NCBI GenBank assembly: GCA_024104275.1
Contig: JAGGHK010000005.1
Span: 52,564-116,563 of the forward strand
From: Bifidobacterium sp.
GTDB taxonomy: Bacteria; Actinomycetota; Actinomycetes; Actinomycetales; Bifidobacteriaceae
Length of the DNA stretch: 64,000 nucleotides
Direction of reading: 5' to 3'
Below are positions 27,261 to 35,820 of this stretch, piece after piece; the first letter of the stretch is position 1; each line of letters opens with the position of its first letter. The notes beneath the pieces are model-generated. The model was not told the origin of the DNA and did not search any database. It saw nothing but the letters and a program-made list of their open reading frames with translations. The translations under genes and the position numbers were made by a program.

Positions 27261-28726
27261 TTGCCCAGTGCCTCCCTCATTATCGCCTTCATGATTGGTC
27301 CTGCTATGTCGCCGCCGGCCATATCTGTATTATGAACGACCACGGCGACCGCGATTTTCGGGTCGTCGGCAGGCGCGAAGCCGATGATCCAGCCGTCGTT
27401 GGCCTGATTGCCCACGCCGATTTGCGCGGTGCCGGTTTTCGCGGCGACGGAGACTCCGGGAATCGCAAGCCCGGGGTCTTCCTTTGTGATGACGGCCTTC
27501 ATCATTTCGGTCAGTTTGTTGGCCGTATCCTTGCTCATCGGCTGGCTCATCACGCTCGGTGTGGTCTGCGAAATCACGGTGAGGTCGCTGGAACGCACGC
27601 GGTCGACCAGCGTAGGGCGCATCAGGGTCCCTCCGTTGGCGACGGTCGAGGCGATCAGCGCATTCTGCAGCGGGGTCTCCTGGGTATCGCCCTGTCCGAT
27701 CGAAGCCAGAGCGAGGCGGTCCGGGGCCGGGTTGTCGGGGAACTTCGAGGCGATGGCCTGCATCGGGTCGCCCGTCGAATTGGAGCCGTCGATGGGAATC
27801 GAAGAGCCGAAACCGAACTTCTTGGCCGTATCCGAGATGGCCTGTGCGCCGACCGCGCCGCCGAGCTGGGCAAAAGCGGTGTTGGAGGAATAGGCGAAGG
27901 CGTCTTCCAGCGACAGCTTGCCTTCGGCGCCGCCGTTGCCCGAAATCGTGGCGTTGGTCAACTGCGTATTGGTGTTGGGCAATGTATAGCTCGCGCCTGC
28001 AGGAATCTCGGAATTCGTCTGGTATTTGCCGCTTTCCAGCGCCGCGGCGGCAACGACCGTCTTGAAGCTGGATCCCGGCGGGTACAGTTCGGAAATCGCG
28101 CGGTTGAGCATCGGGTTCGAGTCGTCGCTGGTGAGGTGCGCATAATCCTGATTGACTTTTGTCGTGTCGTGGCTGGCGAGCACATTCGGGTCGTAACTCG
28201 GCGTCGAAACCATCGCCAGAATGCGGTTGGTCTTGGGGTCAAGCGCCACCGCGGACCCGCTTTTGCCGCCCAGTTGCTCATAGGCGGTGGTCTGCAGCTT
28301 CGGGTCGATGGAGGTCTCGATGGAAGCGCCCTTGTTGGCTGAGCCGGTGAAGAGCGACTTGAACTGCTGCCAGAAAAGCTGGTTGGATTCACCCGTCAGA
28401 AGCTTGTTGCGCGAGTCCTCGATGCCGCGGTCGGCGCGTTGGCTGATCGAGAAGTAACCGGTTACGGGCGCGTATAGCGGTCCGTTGGAATACGAACGTT
28501 GGTAGGCGAACGGGTCGTTGACCGGGTCGGACTTGGCCATCACCGTGCCGTCGGAGGCGAGAATCGAGCCACGCGGAGCGTTGAACTCGTGGTAGAGGCC
28601 ACGCTGGTTGCGCGGGTCGTTGTTGAGCTTGTTGGCCCTGACAGCGGTGATCATGGTGCTGGAAAGCCCCAGAATCGTAAAGAGGACGATGACGGCGGTG
28701 AAAAGCTGACGGAGGTATTTGTTCAT
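27257..28726 (-). CDS. pbpA: Penicillin-binding protein 2 (PbpA-type transpeptidase)
   Basis: This is a class B PBP that cross-links peptidoglycan in partnership with a RodA/FtsW glycosyltransferase. An N-terminal membrane anchor (about 8-28) is followed by the dimerisation region (NAPRGSILASDG). The transpeptidase motifs are SSFKT (SxxK), SSN in AYSSNTAFAQ, and KTGTAQ. At 489 aa it matches the actinobacterial PbpA length. The start at 28726 overlaps the rodA stop by 4 bp and has GGGAGG upstream. Confidence 0.96.
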   Translation of the reverse strand: MNKYLRQLFTAVIVLFTILGLSSTMITAVRANKLNNDPRNQRGLYHEFNAPRGSILASDGTVMAKSDPVNDPFAYQRSYSNGPLYAPVTGYFSISQRADRGIEDSRNKLLTGESNQLFWQQFKSLFTGSANKGASIETSIDPKLQTTAYEQLGGKSGSAVALDPKTNRILAMVSTPSYDPNVLASHDTTKVNQDYAHLTSDDSNPMLNRAISELYPPGSSFKTVVAAAALESGKYQTNSEIPAGASYTLPNTNTQLTNATISGNGGAEGKLSLEDAFAYSSNTAFAQLGGAVGAQAISDTAKKFGFGSSIPIDGSNSTGDPMQAIASKFPDNPAPDRLALASIGQGDTQETPLQNALIASTVANGGTLMRPTLVDRVRSSDLTVISQTTPSVMSQPMSKDTANKLTEMMKAVITKEDPGLAIPGVSVAAKTGTAQIGVGNQANDGWIIGFAPADDPKIAVAVVVHNTDMAGGDIAGPIMKAIMREALGK

Positions 28727-30519
28727 CGTGTGCCTCCCATCAGGTCGTCAAAGTTCAAATCTTGGATTCCGGAATCGTCGGAACTCAGCGGATTCGCAAA
28801 TCCGGGGTTGGCCGTGTATTGCGTTTCCGTTGATTGTCTCGCGGAATCCTGGCCAGTGCCGGGCGTTTGCGGCAGTGTTTCCGAAGTGGAGCTGGAGGCC
28901 ACGCGTAGGCCGGGATGCTCGTTCGCTGCTTGCGGCGAAGCCTGCGGCATCGGGGAAGTTGCCTGTGGCATGGGATTCGGTGATGCCGATGAATACGTCG
29001 GGTCAATTTCTGCGTTCGTTTGCGGGGCCGAGGCCGCGGAACGCGGGAAAGAGGAGGCTGGTGTGGCCGCAGGGAAACTGGAAGTTGTAGGCTCATCGTT
29101 GCCCGAACGACTGCGTGGGCCGGGATGCGAGTGCTTGGCTTCGCTGCGCTTTTTTTCGGCGTTGCGTTCGTTGAGTGCTTCCATTGCCTCGTATTGCATC
29201 GTGTTGGAAAGTTCGCTCTCGGGCTCCGGCTTGTTGGCCTCGTTGGAAATGACGATCAGCAGCGCCGCAAGGATATAGTTGGCCACCAGCGACGAACCGC
29301 CGGCCGCCATATACGGCATCGTGAGACCCGTCATCGGAATGACCAGCGTAAGGCCGCCGACCACCGTGAAGACTTGGAAGGCCATCGTGAAAACAAGGCC
29401 GGACGCGAGAAGCTTGCCGAAACCGTCCTTGATCTTCATGGCCGTGAGCAAGCCGGAAGTGATGATGATCAGGTAGAGCATCAGAATCGCCATCAGGCCG
29501 GTCAGGCCGAGTTCCTCGCCCAGCGATGAATAGATGAAATCGGAATTGCCCAAGGGGGTCAGGCCCGGGTGACCCTGTCCGATACCGGTGCCCATCAAAC
29601 CGCCGGAAGCCAGGCCGAAGAGGCCGGTGACCAGCTGGTAGGAGCTGCCGTATTTGCGGTTATAAACCGACGCGTCGAAGGGGTGGAGCCAGCCGTCGAC
29701 GCGATAGCCGACGTGGGCGAAGACCTTCACCGAGAACACCGCTGCGACGACGAAGGCGATGCCGCCGATGATCAGCCAACTGCCGCGGCCGGTGGCGACG
29801 TAGAGCATCGAGACGAACATGGCGAAGAACATCAGCGAGGTGCCGAGGTCATGCTGGACCACCAAGACGCCGATGGACGCGAACCAGATAAGAATCAACG
29901 GGCCCATGTCGCGCATCCGCGGCAGCTGCAGGCCGACCACTTTCTTGCCGCCGACCGCGAGCTGGTCGCGATGGTTGAAAAGGTAGGCCGCGAAGAAAAA
30001 GGCGAGGAACAGCTTGGCGAATTCGCCGGGCTGCAGGGTGTGCGAGCCGAAGCCGATCCAGATTCGCGCGCCGCCGATTTCCTTGCCAAGGCCCGGAATC
30101 ATGGGGGAGAGTAGGAGTACCAGACCAACGACCATGCTCACATACGAAAAGCGGCGTAATACACGATAGTCACGCAAAGCGACGATGAAAATGCAGGTCA
30201 GCACCAACGCGACACATGCCCAAATCAACTGGCGGAATGCCACAGAGGTGTTCTTGGCGTAATCAATGCGGGCGATCATCATCGTGCCGATGGCCGTCAG
30301 CAGCATCACGCACGGTAAGATTTCCTGGCTGGCGTACGGCTGGAATTTCAGCAGCAGCGCCCACAGCACGATGAAGAGCGCCGCCATCGCCACGAGGGCC
30401 GTGACGAGGTTGGCCGGGAATCCGTTGTAAACGCGTGCGAAAAGCTGGAAAAAGGCAATGCCGCTGATCGCGATGGCGAACAGCAGCAGGCCGATCTGGC
30501 GGGTCCGGGTGGCGATCAT
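28723..30519 (-). CDS. rodA: FtsW/RodA/SpoVE family peptidoglycan glycosyltransferase
   Basis: This SEDS-family glycosyltransferase polymerises lipid II. It has multiple hydrophobic helices from residue 8 to about 440, with the family blocks GARIWIGFGSHTLQPGEFAK, QHDLGTSL and LGNSDFIYSSLGEELG. The last approximately 150 residues are a hydrophilic Ser/Pro/Thr-rich cytoplasmic tail not essential to the fold, a plausible kinase substrate region. Its position beside pbpA and pknAB supports RodA/FtsW identity. It overlaps pstP upstream and pbpA downstream by 4 bp each. Confidence 0.94.
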   Translation of the reverse strand: MIATRTRQIGLLLFAIAISGIAFFQLFARVYNGFPANLVTALVAMAALFIVLWALLLKFQPYASQEILPCVMLLTAIGTMMIARIDYAKNTSVAFRQLIWACVALVLTCIFIVALRDYRVLRRFSYVSMVVGLVLLLSPMIPGLGKEIGGARIWIGFGSHTLQPGEFAKLFLAFFFAAYLFNHRDQLAVGGKKVVGLQLPRMRDMGPLILIWFASIGVLVVQHDLGTSLMFFAMFVSMLYVATGRGSWLIIGGIAFVVAAVFSVKVFAHVGYRVDGWLHPFDASVYNRKYGSSYQLVTGLFGLASGGLMGTGIGQGHPGLTPLGNSDFIYSSLGEELGLTGLMAILMLYLIIITSGLLTAMKIKDGFGKLLASGLVFTMAFQVFTVVGGLTLVIPMTGLTMPYMAAGGSSLVANYILAALLIVISNEANKPEPESELSNTMQYEAMEALNERNAEKKRSEAKHSHPGPRSRSGNDEPTTSSFPAATPASSFPRSAASAPQTNAEIDPTYSSASPNPMPQATSPMPQASPQAANEHPGLRVASSSTSETLPQTPGTGQDSARQSTETQYTANPGFANPLSSDDSGIQDLNFDDLMGGTR

Positions 30520-32612
30520 GCGCTCGCCGCCTTTTGGCCGGTGTTTGCTATGGTCTCCGGTGTCGCCTCAGAGTCAGGACTGCTGGACGCGGAGCCGCTC
30601 GAAGTGCTTGAGGCGGAGCTGTCCCTGGATTGGTTTGACCATGGCCATGGAGTGTCTTTGCCCTTGGACTTGTTGAGGTTTTTGGCCTCTTTTTTGATGA
30701 TCGCTACGTGGCTTTCGGCTTCTTCGTAAGAGTCCAAGGAAATGCCCTGATTGAGCTCGTCGTTCCAGGATTGTGGCAGTTTGTCGGTTTCGATATCGGT
30801 GGATTCGACCTTATGCGAAAGGGACAAGCCGAAAAGATTGGTGTTGACGCCCTGATAGATGGCAACGGATCCGTCGCTAGTACCAATGTAATACTTACTC
30901 TGGCTCCAGCGGTATGCCCCGAATCCTACGCCGAGCAAAGCGCACAGTGCGATCACGAACGCGAGAATGATCGCCATACGGGCCCTATTGTGCTTGCGTC
31001 GTTCTTCCTTGCGGCGGCGCTGGTGCTCGCGACGGATGGCACGGGCGACCTCCGGATCGTTGGGATCGGCGGAAACGCGACCGTCCTTTTTCTTGACCAC
31101 GGGGATTTCGCCGGTGTCCATGTTGGCTTTGTCGTCGTTCTCGTCACGCATGGCCGAGGGCTGGGCGACGTGGACGATATTGCCGGTATCGCCATCACTT
31201 TCGGCGTCGGCTTGCGCGGCATCGTCGGGATGCCCGCTCCTGTGATGATGGTTTTTCTGATTGTCTTCAGAAGAAGATTCGTTGCCATCAGAAGTGCTCG
31301 TATCGGGCGAAACCAGGTTTTCGGCGTCGGGAGGGTACTGGCCCCTGTCGTCTCCATCGCTGCTGGCTTCCTCGCCGTACCCGCCATGGGTCAGGGCCGC
31401 GGCACGTTGCGCGGGGGACTGCTTGCCCAATCGCAGCATAGGCGAGGACGCGACCGGCTCCTTGATGATGTCGGCGATGGCTTCGAGATTCGAGCTCGCG
31501 GCGCCGCCGATCAGCGGGGTCTGGTGGGGAAGGTCGAAGGAATCGGCGTCGAGCGCCAGCGTGGCGTCGGCGATAACCGCCGTGACATTGTCGGTGCTCC
31601 CGGCTTTCAGCGCCATCGCGACCAATTGTTGGGCGCATTCCTCTTCGTCGGAAACCGTGGCCAGCATTTGCTCAAGTGTGTCATCTTCCAGCACGCCGGA
31701 AAGGCCGTCGGAGCACAGCAGCCAGCGGTCGCCGGGCTTGGCCGTGAATACCGCGATATCCGGGTGCGGATCGATGTCGAAATCGCCCAAGACGCGCATC
31801 ACCACGTTGCGCTGCGGGTGGTTGCGGGCCTCGGCTTCGCTGATACGTCCGGTGTCGATCAGGTGCTGAACGTAGCTATGGTCCTGCGTCATGCGGCGGA
31901 TTTTGCCGTCGCGCAGCAGGTAGGCGCGCGAATCGCCGATATGGGTGATGACCCAATGGCCCGAAACCAGGGCGACGGCGGTGACCGTGGTACCCATGCC
32001 CGCCAGACTGCGCTCGCGTTTGGCCTTGCCGACGATGGCATCATGCGCGGCCATCACGCTGGTTTCCATCATCGAGGCGATGGAGGCCACATCGCTTTTG
32101 GCATCGCTCTGCTCGATATGCGCCAACGAGCGGATGGCGATGGTGGAGGCGGTGTCGCCGCCCGCGTGCCCGCCCATGCCGTCGCAGATGGAGATAAGGC
32201 GCTCGCCGGAGAACGACGAGTCCTGGTTGTTGCTGCGCACGGTGCCGACGTCGGAAACCGTGGTGGAATACAGGAAAAGCTGATGGCTGTTGGCTTTGCC
32301 GGCATGACCTTGGGCTGCCCGTGCGACCGTGGACATCTTGCCTGTATTACCTTGCGTGTCGATGGCAATGCGCTGCGTATTCGGTACGGCTTCGGCGTTA
32401 CCGGTGCTTTCAGCCGCACTGTCGCTTTCGTTGGTTCCCTCGGGTTTGTTGGATCCGCTGGTTCTTTCGGTTTCGCTCGCCGGAGTCACAGGAATCGAAG
32501 GCGGCATTGTGGAATCAGAATTATCCTTATTGATTGAAGAATGCTCGGTTGAAGAATGTTCTATTGAAGGTTGCCGTGCCGAGGAATTTGAAGGCTTTGA
32601 GGTATCGGGCAT
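30516..32612 (-). CDS. pstP: PP2C-family Ser/Thr phosphatase (PstP/PrpC type)
   Basis: This membrane-anchored phosphatase reverses PknA/PknB phosphorylation. A Ser/Thr-rich N-terminal region of about 110 residues precedes the PP2C domain, which has the metal-binding motifs RSNNQDS, CDGMGGHAGGD, GDSRAYLL and LCSDGLSG. A long acidic/polar linker, a basic stretch and one membrane helix (about 543-565) are followed by an approximately 130-residue outer region. At 698 aa it is longer than mycobacterial PstP, mainly in low-complexity parts. The start at 32612 is supported by GAGGTGA upstream, and it overlaps rodA. Confidence 0.94.
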   Translation of the reverse strand: MPDTSKPSNSSARQPSIEHSSTEHSSINKDNSDSTMPPSIPVTPASETERTSGSNKPEGTNESDSAAESTGNAEAVPNTQRIAIDTQGNTGKMSTVARAAQGHAGKANSHQLFLYSTTVSDVGTVRSNNQDSSFSGERLISICDGMGGHAGGDTASTIAIRSLAHIEQSDAKSDVASIASMMETSVMAAHDAIVGKAKRERSLAGMGTTVTAVALVSGHWVITHIGDSRAYLLRDGKIRRMTQDHSYVQHLIDTGRISEAEARNHPQRNVVMRVLGDFDIDPHPDIAVFTAKPGDRWLLCSDGLSGVLEDDTLEQMLATVSDEEECAQQLVAMALKAGSTDNVTAVIADATLALDADSFDLPHQTPLIGGAASSNLEAIADIIKEPVASSPMLRLGKQSPAQRAAALTHGGYGEEASSDGDDRGQYPPDAENLVSPDTSTSDGNESSSEDNQKNHHHRSGHPDDAAQADAESDGDTGNIVHVAQPSAMRDENDDKANMDTGEIPVVKKKDGRVSADPNDPEVARAIRREHQRRRKEERRKHNRARMAIILAFVIALCALLGVGFGAYRWSQSKYYIGTSDGSVAIYQGVNTNLFGLSLSHKVESTDIETDKLPQSWNDELNQGISLDSYEEAESHVAIIKKEAKNLNKSKGKDTPWPWSNQSRDSSASSTSSGSASSSPDSEATPETIANTGQKAASA

Positions 32613-32619
32613 ATGGCGG

Positions 32620-33183
32620 TCACCTCAATTCGAACGTTGTGGCGCCGATGCGCACGGGAACGCGTGCAGGCAGAATCACTGGAGAAGTGATGCGGCGGTG
32701 ATTGACGATGGTGCCGTTCGTGCTGCCGAGGTCCTCGATAGCCCAGGAACCGGAGGCGGGGTCCGCGTAGACGCGGGCGTGCTGGGAGGAGACGAATTCG
32801 TCGTCCAAGACCACGGTATTGGAACTGGAACGGCCGAGGGTGATGGTGCCGTTGCTCAACGGAACGGACGAACCGGCAAGCGGCCCGTCGATGATGGTCA
32901 GCAGTGTTGGCTTGGTATTGGCGCCGACTCGGCCGGCGTTACCCATCTGCATGCCAGGGTTTCCGCGATGCGAAGTGGCCACGGGCGCGTTGGCCATGGC
33001 CGGCATCGGGCTGGATTCGGCTGCCTTGCGCGCGCGGCGGGCACTCTTGCGGTGCGACCACGATTTGTGCGGGCTCAGCGTATCGACGTCGCGTTTGAGC
33101 GATCGGACGGCGAGCCATACGAAAACCCAAAGCAGGGCGAGGAAGCCATACTTGAGAATCGCAAAGGTAAGTTCGGTGATCAT
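32620..33183 (-). CDS. fhaB: FHA domain protein (FhaB/FipA-like)
   Basis: This is a 187-aa protein with an N-terminal membrane helix (about 5-25) and a C-terminal FHA phosphothreonine-binding domain containing GRSSSNTVVLDDEFVSSQHAR and the GSTNGT signature. In mycobacteria FhaB/FipA links kinase signalling to FtsZ and FtsQ. It starts after fhaA and ends 7 bp before pstP. Confidence 0.92.
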   Translation of the reverse strand: MITELTFAILKYGFLALLWVFVWLAVRSLKRDVDTLSPHKSWSHRKSARRARKAAESSPMPAMANAPVATSHRGNPGMQMGNAGRVGANTKPTLLTIIDGPLAGSSVPLSNGTITLGRSSSNTVVLDDEFVSSQHARVYADPASGSWAIEDLGSTNGTIVNHRRITSPVILPARVPVRIGATTFELR

Positions 33184-33208
33184 AAAGGATGTACCTGGCG
33201 TCTGGCCG

Positions 33209-33910
33209 TTATTCCTGATCCTGCTGTGAAGCCCAATAGAGGATGCGGGTGTGGCCGATGGTGATGGTGTTGCCGTCGAGCAGGGTCGCGGCCGGCACTT
33301 GGTGCCCTTCCACGTAGGTTCCGTTGGTGGAGCCCAGATCGCGCGCGATGGTGCCGTTCGGAGTGATGTCGATTTCGAGGTGGTTGCGGGAGATTCCCGG
33401 ATCGTCGATGACGATGTCGCAGCCGGAGCCGCGGCCGACGATGGTCTTCTCCTTGGTGAGGAGGTATTGGTTGCCGTTGATCTCGAGCATCGGACTGTCT
33501 TCCGACTGGTTCTCGGTGGTCACCGGGACGGCGTTGCCTTGTACGGATTCGCTGGTGAGCTTGAAATTGCCCTTGCTCAGGTCAAGGTCTTCCTCGAAGA
33601 TGACCACGACAGGGCCGACGAAGGCGTAGTGCTGGCTTTTGGCGTATTGCGTGAGGTTGTCCGCGAGCTCGTTGGCGAGCGTCTCGCTGCCCCACTGCTC
33701 GATGCGGTCGAAATCAGGCGTGCTCAGCTTGAAGCGATATTCGTTCGGAGCGACGGTGCGGTCGCGGCCGACTGGCATGGCCTCGTTGTCGATTTCGCGT
33801 TCAAGCGCGCTGGAGAGGTCAACCGGTTGCAGGTCTTTCGAGCCGAACTTCGAGAAGACACCGTTGACGGCCCCCTCGACGCTTTTCTCAAAACGATCAA
33901 AAACGCTCAT
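33209..33910 (-). CDS. fhaA: FHA domain protein with DUF3662 (FhaA-like)
   Basis: The N-terminal DUF3662 domain (about 1-120; MSVFDRFEKSVEGAVNGVFS) and C-terminal FHA domain (GRGSGCDIVIDDPGISRNH, GSTNGTYVEG) match FhaA, a substrate of PknA/PknB involved in peptidoglycan precursor control. I chose the ATG at 33910 because AAAGGGG lies just upstream; 33934 is not needed. At 233 aa it is shorter than mycobacterial FhaA (over 500 aa), lacking the long disordered linker. It is first in the operon. Confidence 0.92.
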   Translation of the reverse strand: MSVFDRFEKSVEGAVNGVFSKFGSKDLQPVDLSSALEREIDNEAMPVGRDRTVAPNEYRFKLSTPDFDRIEQWGSETLANELADNLTQYAKSQHYAFVGPVVVIFEEDLDLSKGNFKLTSESVQGNAVPVTTENQSEDSPMLEINGNQYLLTKEKTIVGRGSGCDIVIDDPGISRNHLEIDITPNGTIARDLGSTNGTYVEGHQVPAATLLDGNTITIGHTRILYWASQQDQE

Positions 33911-34079
33911 GCTGACCCCTTTCTTATCAGGCACTATCTTACGCGAGCCCTCAAACGAGTTGCGATTTTCGCCCTAATCCGTGCAATTTCTTCATTGTGG
34001 AGCGTTGGAAACGTGAGAAGTGATGGCTTCTCGGCAAGGTTGGTGCTTTAGGAGAGTTTATGTTCTTGCATGCCGGCAG

Positions 34080-35468
34080 CTACAGCAGCCCGGCCATGTA
34101 GAGGGGGAGGCGCACCACGTCGTCTTTTACGCTGAGAGGCTTGGGATGCAGGATGTAGCGTGTGCCGACTTGGTGACCGAATTTGGCTTTGAATTTGTTG
34201 AGCGAGACCGTTGAATACCGTTTTCCCGATTTCACCTCGATGGGGCTCACTCGCGCTTTCATGGCGGCGTTCTTGTAGGGCTCGACGATGAGGAAGTCGA
34301 TTTCCATGCGGTTTTCTGCGTGCTCGCGGTCGTTGCGGGAGTAGAAGAACAGGCGGTGACCGGAGGTTCTCAGCAGTTGGGCGACGACGTTTTCGACGAG
34401 CATGCCTTCGTTGAGGCCCACATTTCCGAGCAGGACGTCGCGGTATATGTCACTGTCGGTGGTGTCGGCGTCGGCTAGGGCGAGCGAGACGAGCAGACCG
34501 GTGTCGGCCATGTAGCATTTCACGGTCGAGTGGTCCTCGCTGATTTTGAGGCCTACGCCGGGGTCGGTTGAGTTGAAGCAATCGTTGGTGACGAACGCGT
34601 CGGAAAGCCAGAAGAAGGCGTCGTCGTAGTCGCGTTTGCGCGCGTCTGCGCCGAGCGAGGTGATGTTAAAGCGTTTTTCCTTTTTGGAGAGTTGGCCGAC
34701 GAGGTTGTCGAAGATCCGCGTGACCCGCAGCTGGCTAGTGCCGCCGTGTTTGGCGATGTCTTCACGGTAGAGCTTGAGGATGAGGCGTTTGGTTCGGTCG
34801 ACCGCGCTGAAGTCATGCGTTCGGGTGTAGGTTGCGATGGCCTGGGGCATGCCACCGACCAGCATGTATTCGCGGAAGAGGCGGGTGGCTTTGCGGTGCA
34901 GGGCATCAGGCAGCGGGGTGAGTTTGGCGAACGAGGCATGGATGGCGTCGACGAGGGGCCGCTCGCCGAGCGCCCAAAGAAACTCATCGAAATCCATCGG
35001 ATCAAGTCGCATCGATTCCTCTTCCGAAGGGATGAGGATGTCTCTCACGTTCTCGCGGATAGATACCAATGATCCGGTTTCGATATAGTCGTAACGGCCG
35101 TCAGCCACGAGGTGTTTGATTGCCTCGCGTGCCTTGGGATAGAGCTGGACTTCGTCGAAGATGATGAGGCTGTCGCGTTCGTGCAGTTTGACTCCGTAGA
35201 ATGCGGAGAGGTACAGAAAGAAGGTGTCGAGGTCGTTGCGCATATCGCGGAAGTAGTCGAGGACATCGTCCGGTGCGGTCGAGAAATCGACCAGCAAGCA
35301 GGAAGAATAGTGCTGTTTCCCAAACTCGGTGGCGAGCGTGCTTTTGCCCACGCGCCTCGCGCCTTCGATGAGCATGGCCGTGCCGCCGTTCGACTCGGTT
35401 TTCCACCGCTTCAGCCGATCGAGGGCTTTGCGCTCAAAAACTGAAGTTTTCTGCATCATATTCTCCAT
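34080..35468 (-). CDS. AAA-family ATP-binding protein with DUF4143-type C-terminus
   Basis: This protein has a Walker A motif GARRVGKSTL near residue 36-45 and a Walker B-like SLIIFDEVQLYPKA. The C-terminal half (about 250-460) carries the DUF4143 nuclease-like region with EIDFLIV and PIEVKSGKRY, a PD-(D/E)xK-like arrangement of Glu-Asp and Glu-x-Lys. Function in this large family is unknown. Candidate starts are 35468 and 35456 (GGAG 6 nt upstream of the latter). The gene stands alone and is preceded by three phased direct repeats, suggesting its own regulation. Confidence 0.85.
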   Translation of the reverse strand: MENMMQKTSVFERKALDRLKRWKTESNGGTAMLIEGARRVGKSTLATEFGKQHYSSCLLVDFSTAPDDVLDYFRDMRNDLDTFFLYLSAFYGVKLHERDSLIIFDEVQLYPKAREAIKHLVADGRYDYIETGSLVSIRENVRDILIPSEEESMRLDPMDFDEFLWALGERPLVDAIHASFAKLTPLPDALHRKATRLFREYMLVGGMPQAIATYTRTHDFSAVDRTKRLILKLYREDIAKHGGTSQLRVTRIFDNLVGQLSKKEKRFNITSLGADARKRDYDDAFFWLSDAFVTNDCFNSTDPGVGLKISEDHSTVKCYMADTGLLVSLALADADTTDSDIYRDVLLGNVGLNEGMLVENVVAQLLRTSGHRLFFYSRNDREHAENRMEIDFLIVEPYKNAAMKARVSPIEVKSGKRYSTVSLNKFKAKFGHQVGTRYILHPKPLSVKDDVVRLPLYMAGLL

Positions 35469-35499
35469 CGCTGTTTTCCGTTGCGATCATTAGATTTTT

Positions 35500-35584
35500 C
35501 ACGGAATCAAGAGTATCGATATCTTTAATTATACACGAAATCAAGAGTATTATTACCATCGATGATACACGTAATCAAGGGTAT
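35500..35584. repeat. Three direct repeats in exact 34-bp phase upstream of the ATPase gene
   Basis: CACGGAATCAAGAGTAT (35500), CACGAAATCAAGAGTAT (35534) and CACGTAATCAAGGGTAT (35568) share the consensus CACGNAATCAAGRGTAT. Each copy is 17 bp and is separated from the next by 17 bp of unrelated sequence. They lie 30-115 bp upstream of the ATPase start, where promoter elements are expected. Operator sites for an unidentified regulator are likely. Confidence 0.8.
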
Positions 35585-35698
35585 GGGATTTTCCGTACCG
35601 GTAAAAGCAAATTGAAATTCTAAAACGAAAGAGGCCATTACGCGAAAATGGATGCAGAAAAATAAGCCAGGTGGTCAAAGTTCTGCGTCGAGCAGCAC

Positions 35699-35759
35699 CT
35701 ATTCCCGAACTTTAGCAAGCTCTACTCCATAAACTTAGAGGTGCCTACTCCCGAACTTT
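35699..35759. repeat. Direct repeat CTAYTCCCGAACTTT
   Basis: CTATTCCCGAACTTT (35699-35713) and CTACTCCCGAACTTT (35745-35759) are 46 bp apart, between the ATPase gene and the end of the next minus-strand gene. The rest of 35585-35820 contains nothing I recognise. Confidence 0.6.
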
Positions 35760-35820
35760 CACATCTCTATCCCAGAGATATCAAGACAATGCCTGTACCT
35801 GTTCGTCGGTATTTCAGTAT

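Noticed and set aside
30708-32537. A 609-codon frame antisense to the PP2C phosphatase
   Set aside because: It is a shadow of a GC-rich coding strand; no domain or ribosome site, while the opposite strand has all PP2C motifs.
35500-35584. The three 17-bp repeats with 17-bp spacers as a short CRISPR array
   Set aside because: Repeats and spacers are too short, only three units exist, no cas genes are present, and the position at a gene start fits operator sites better.
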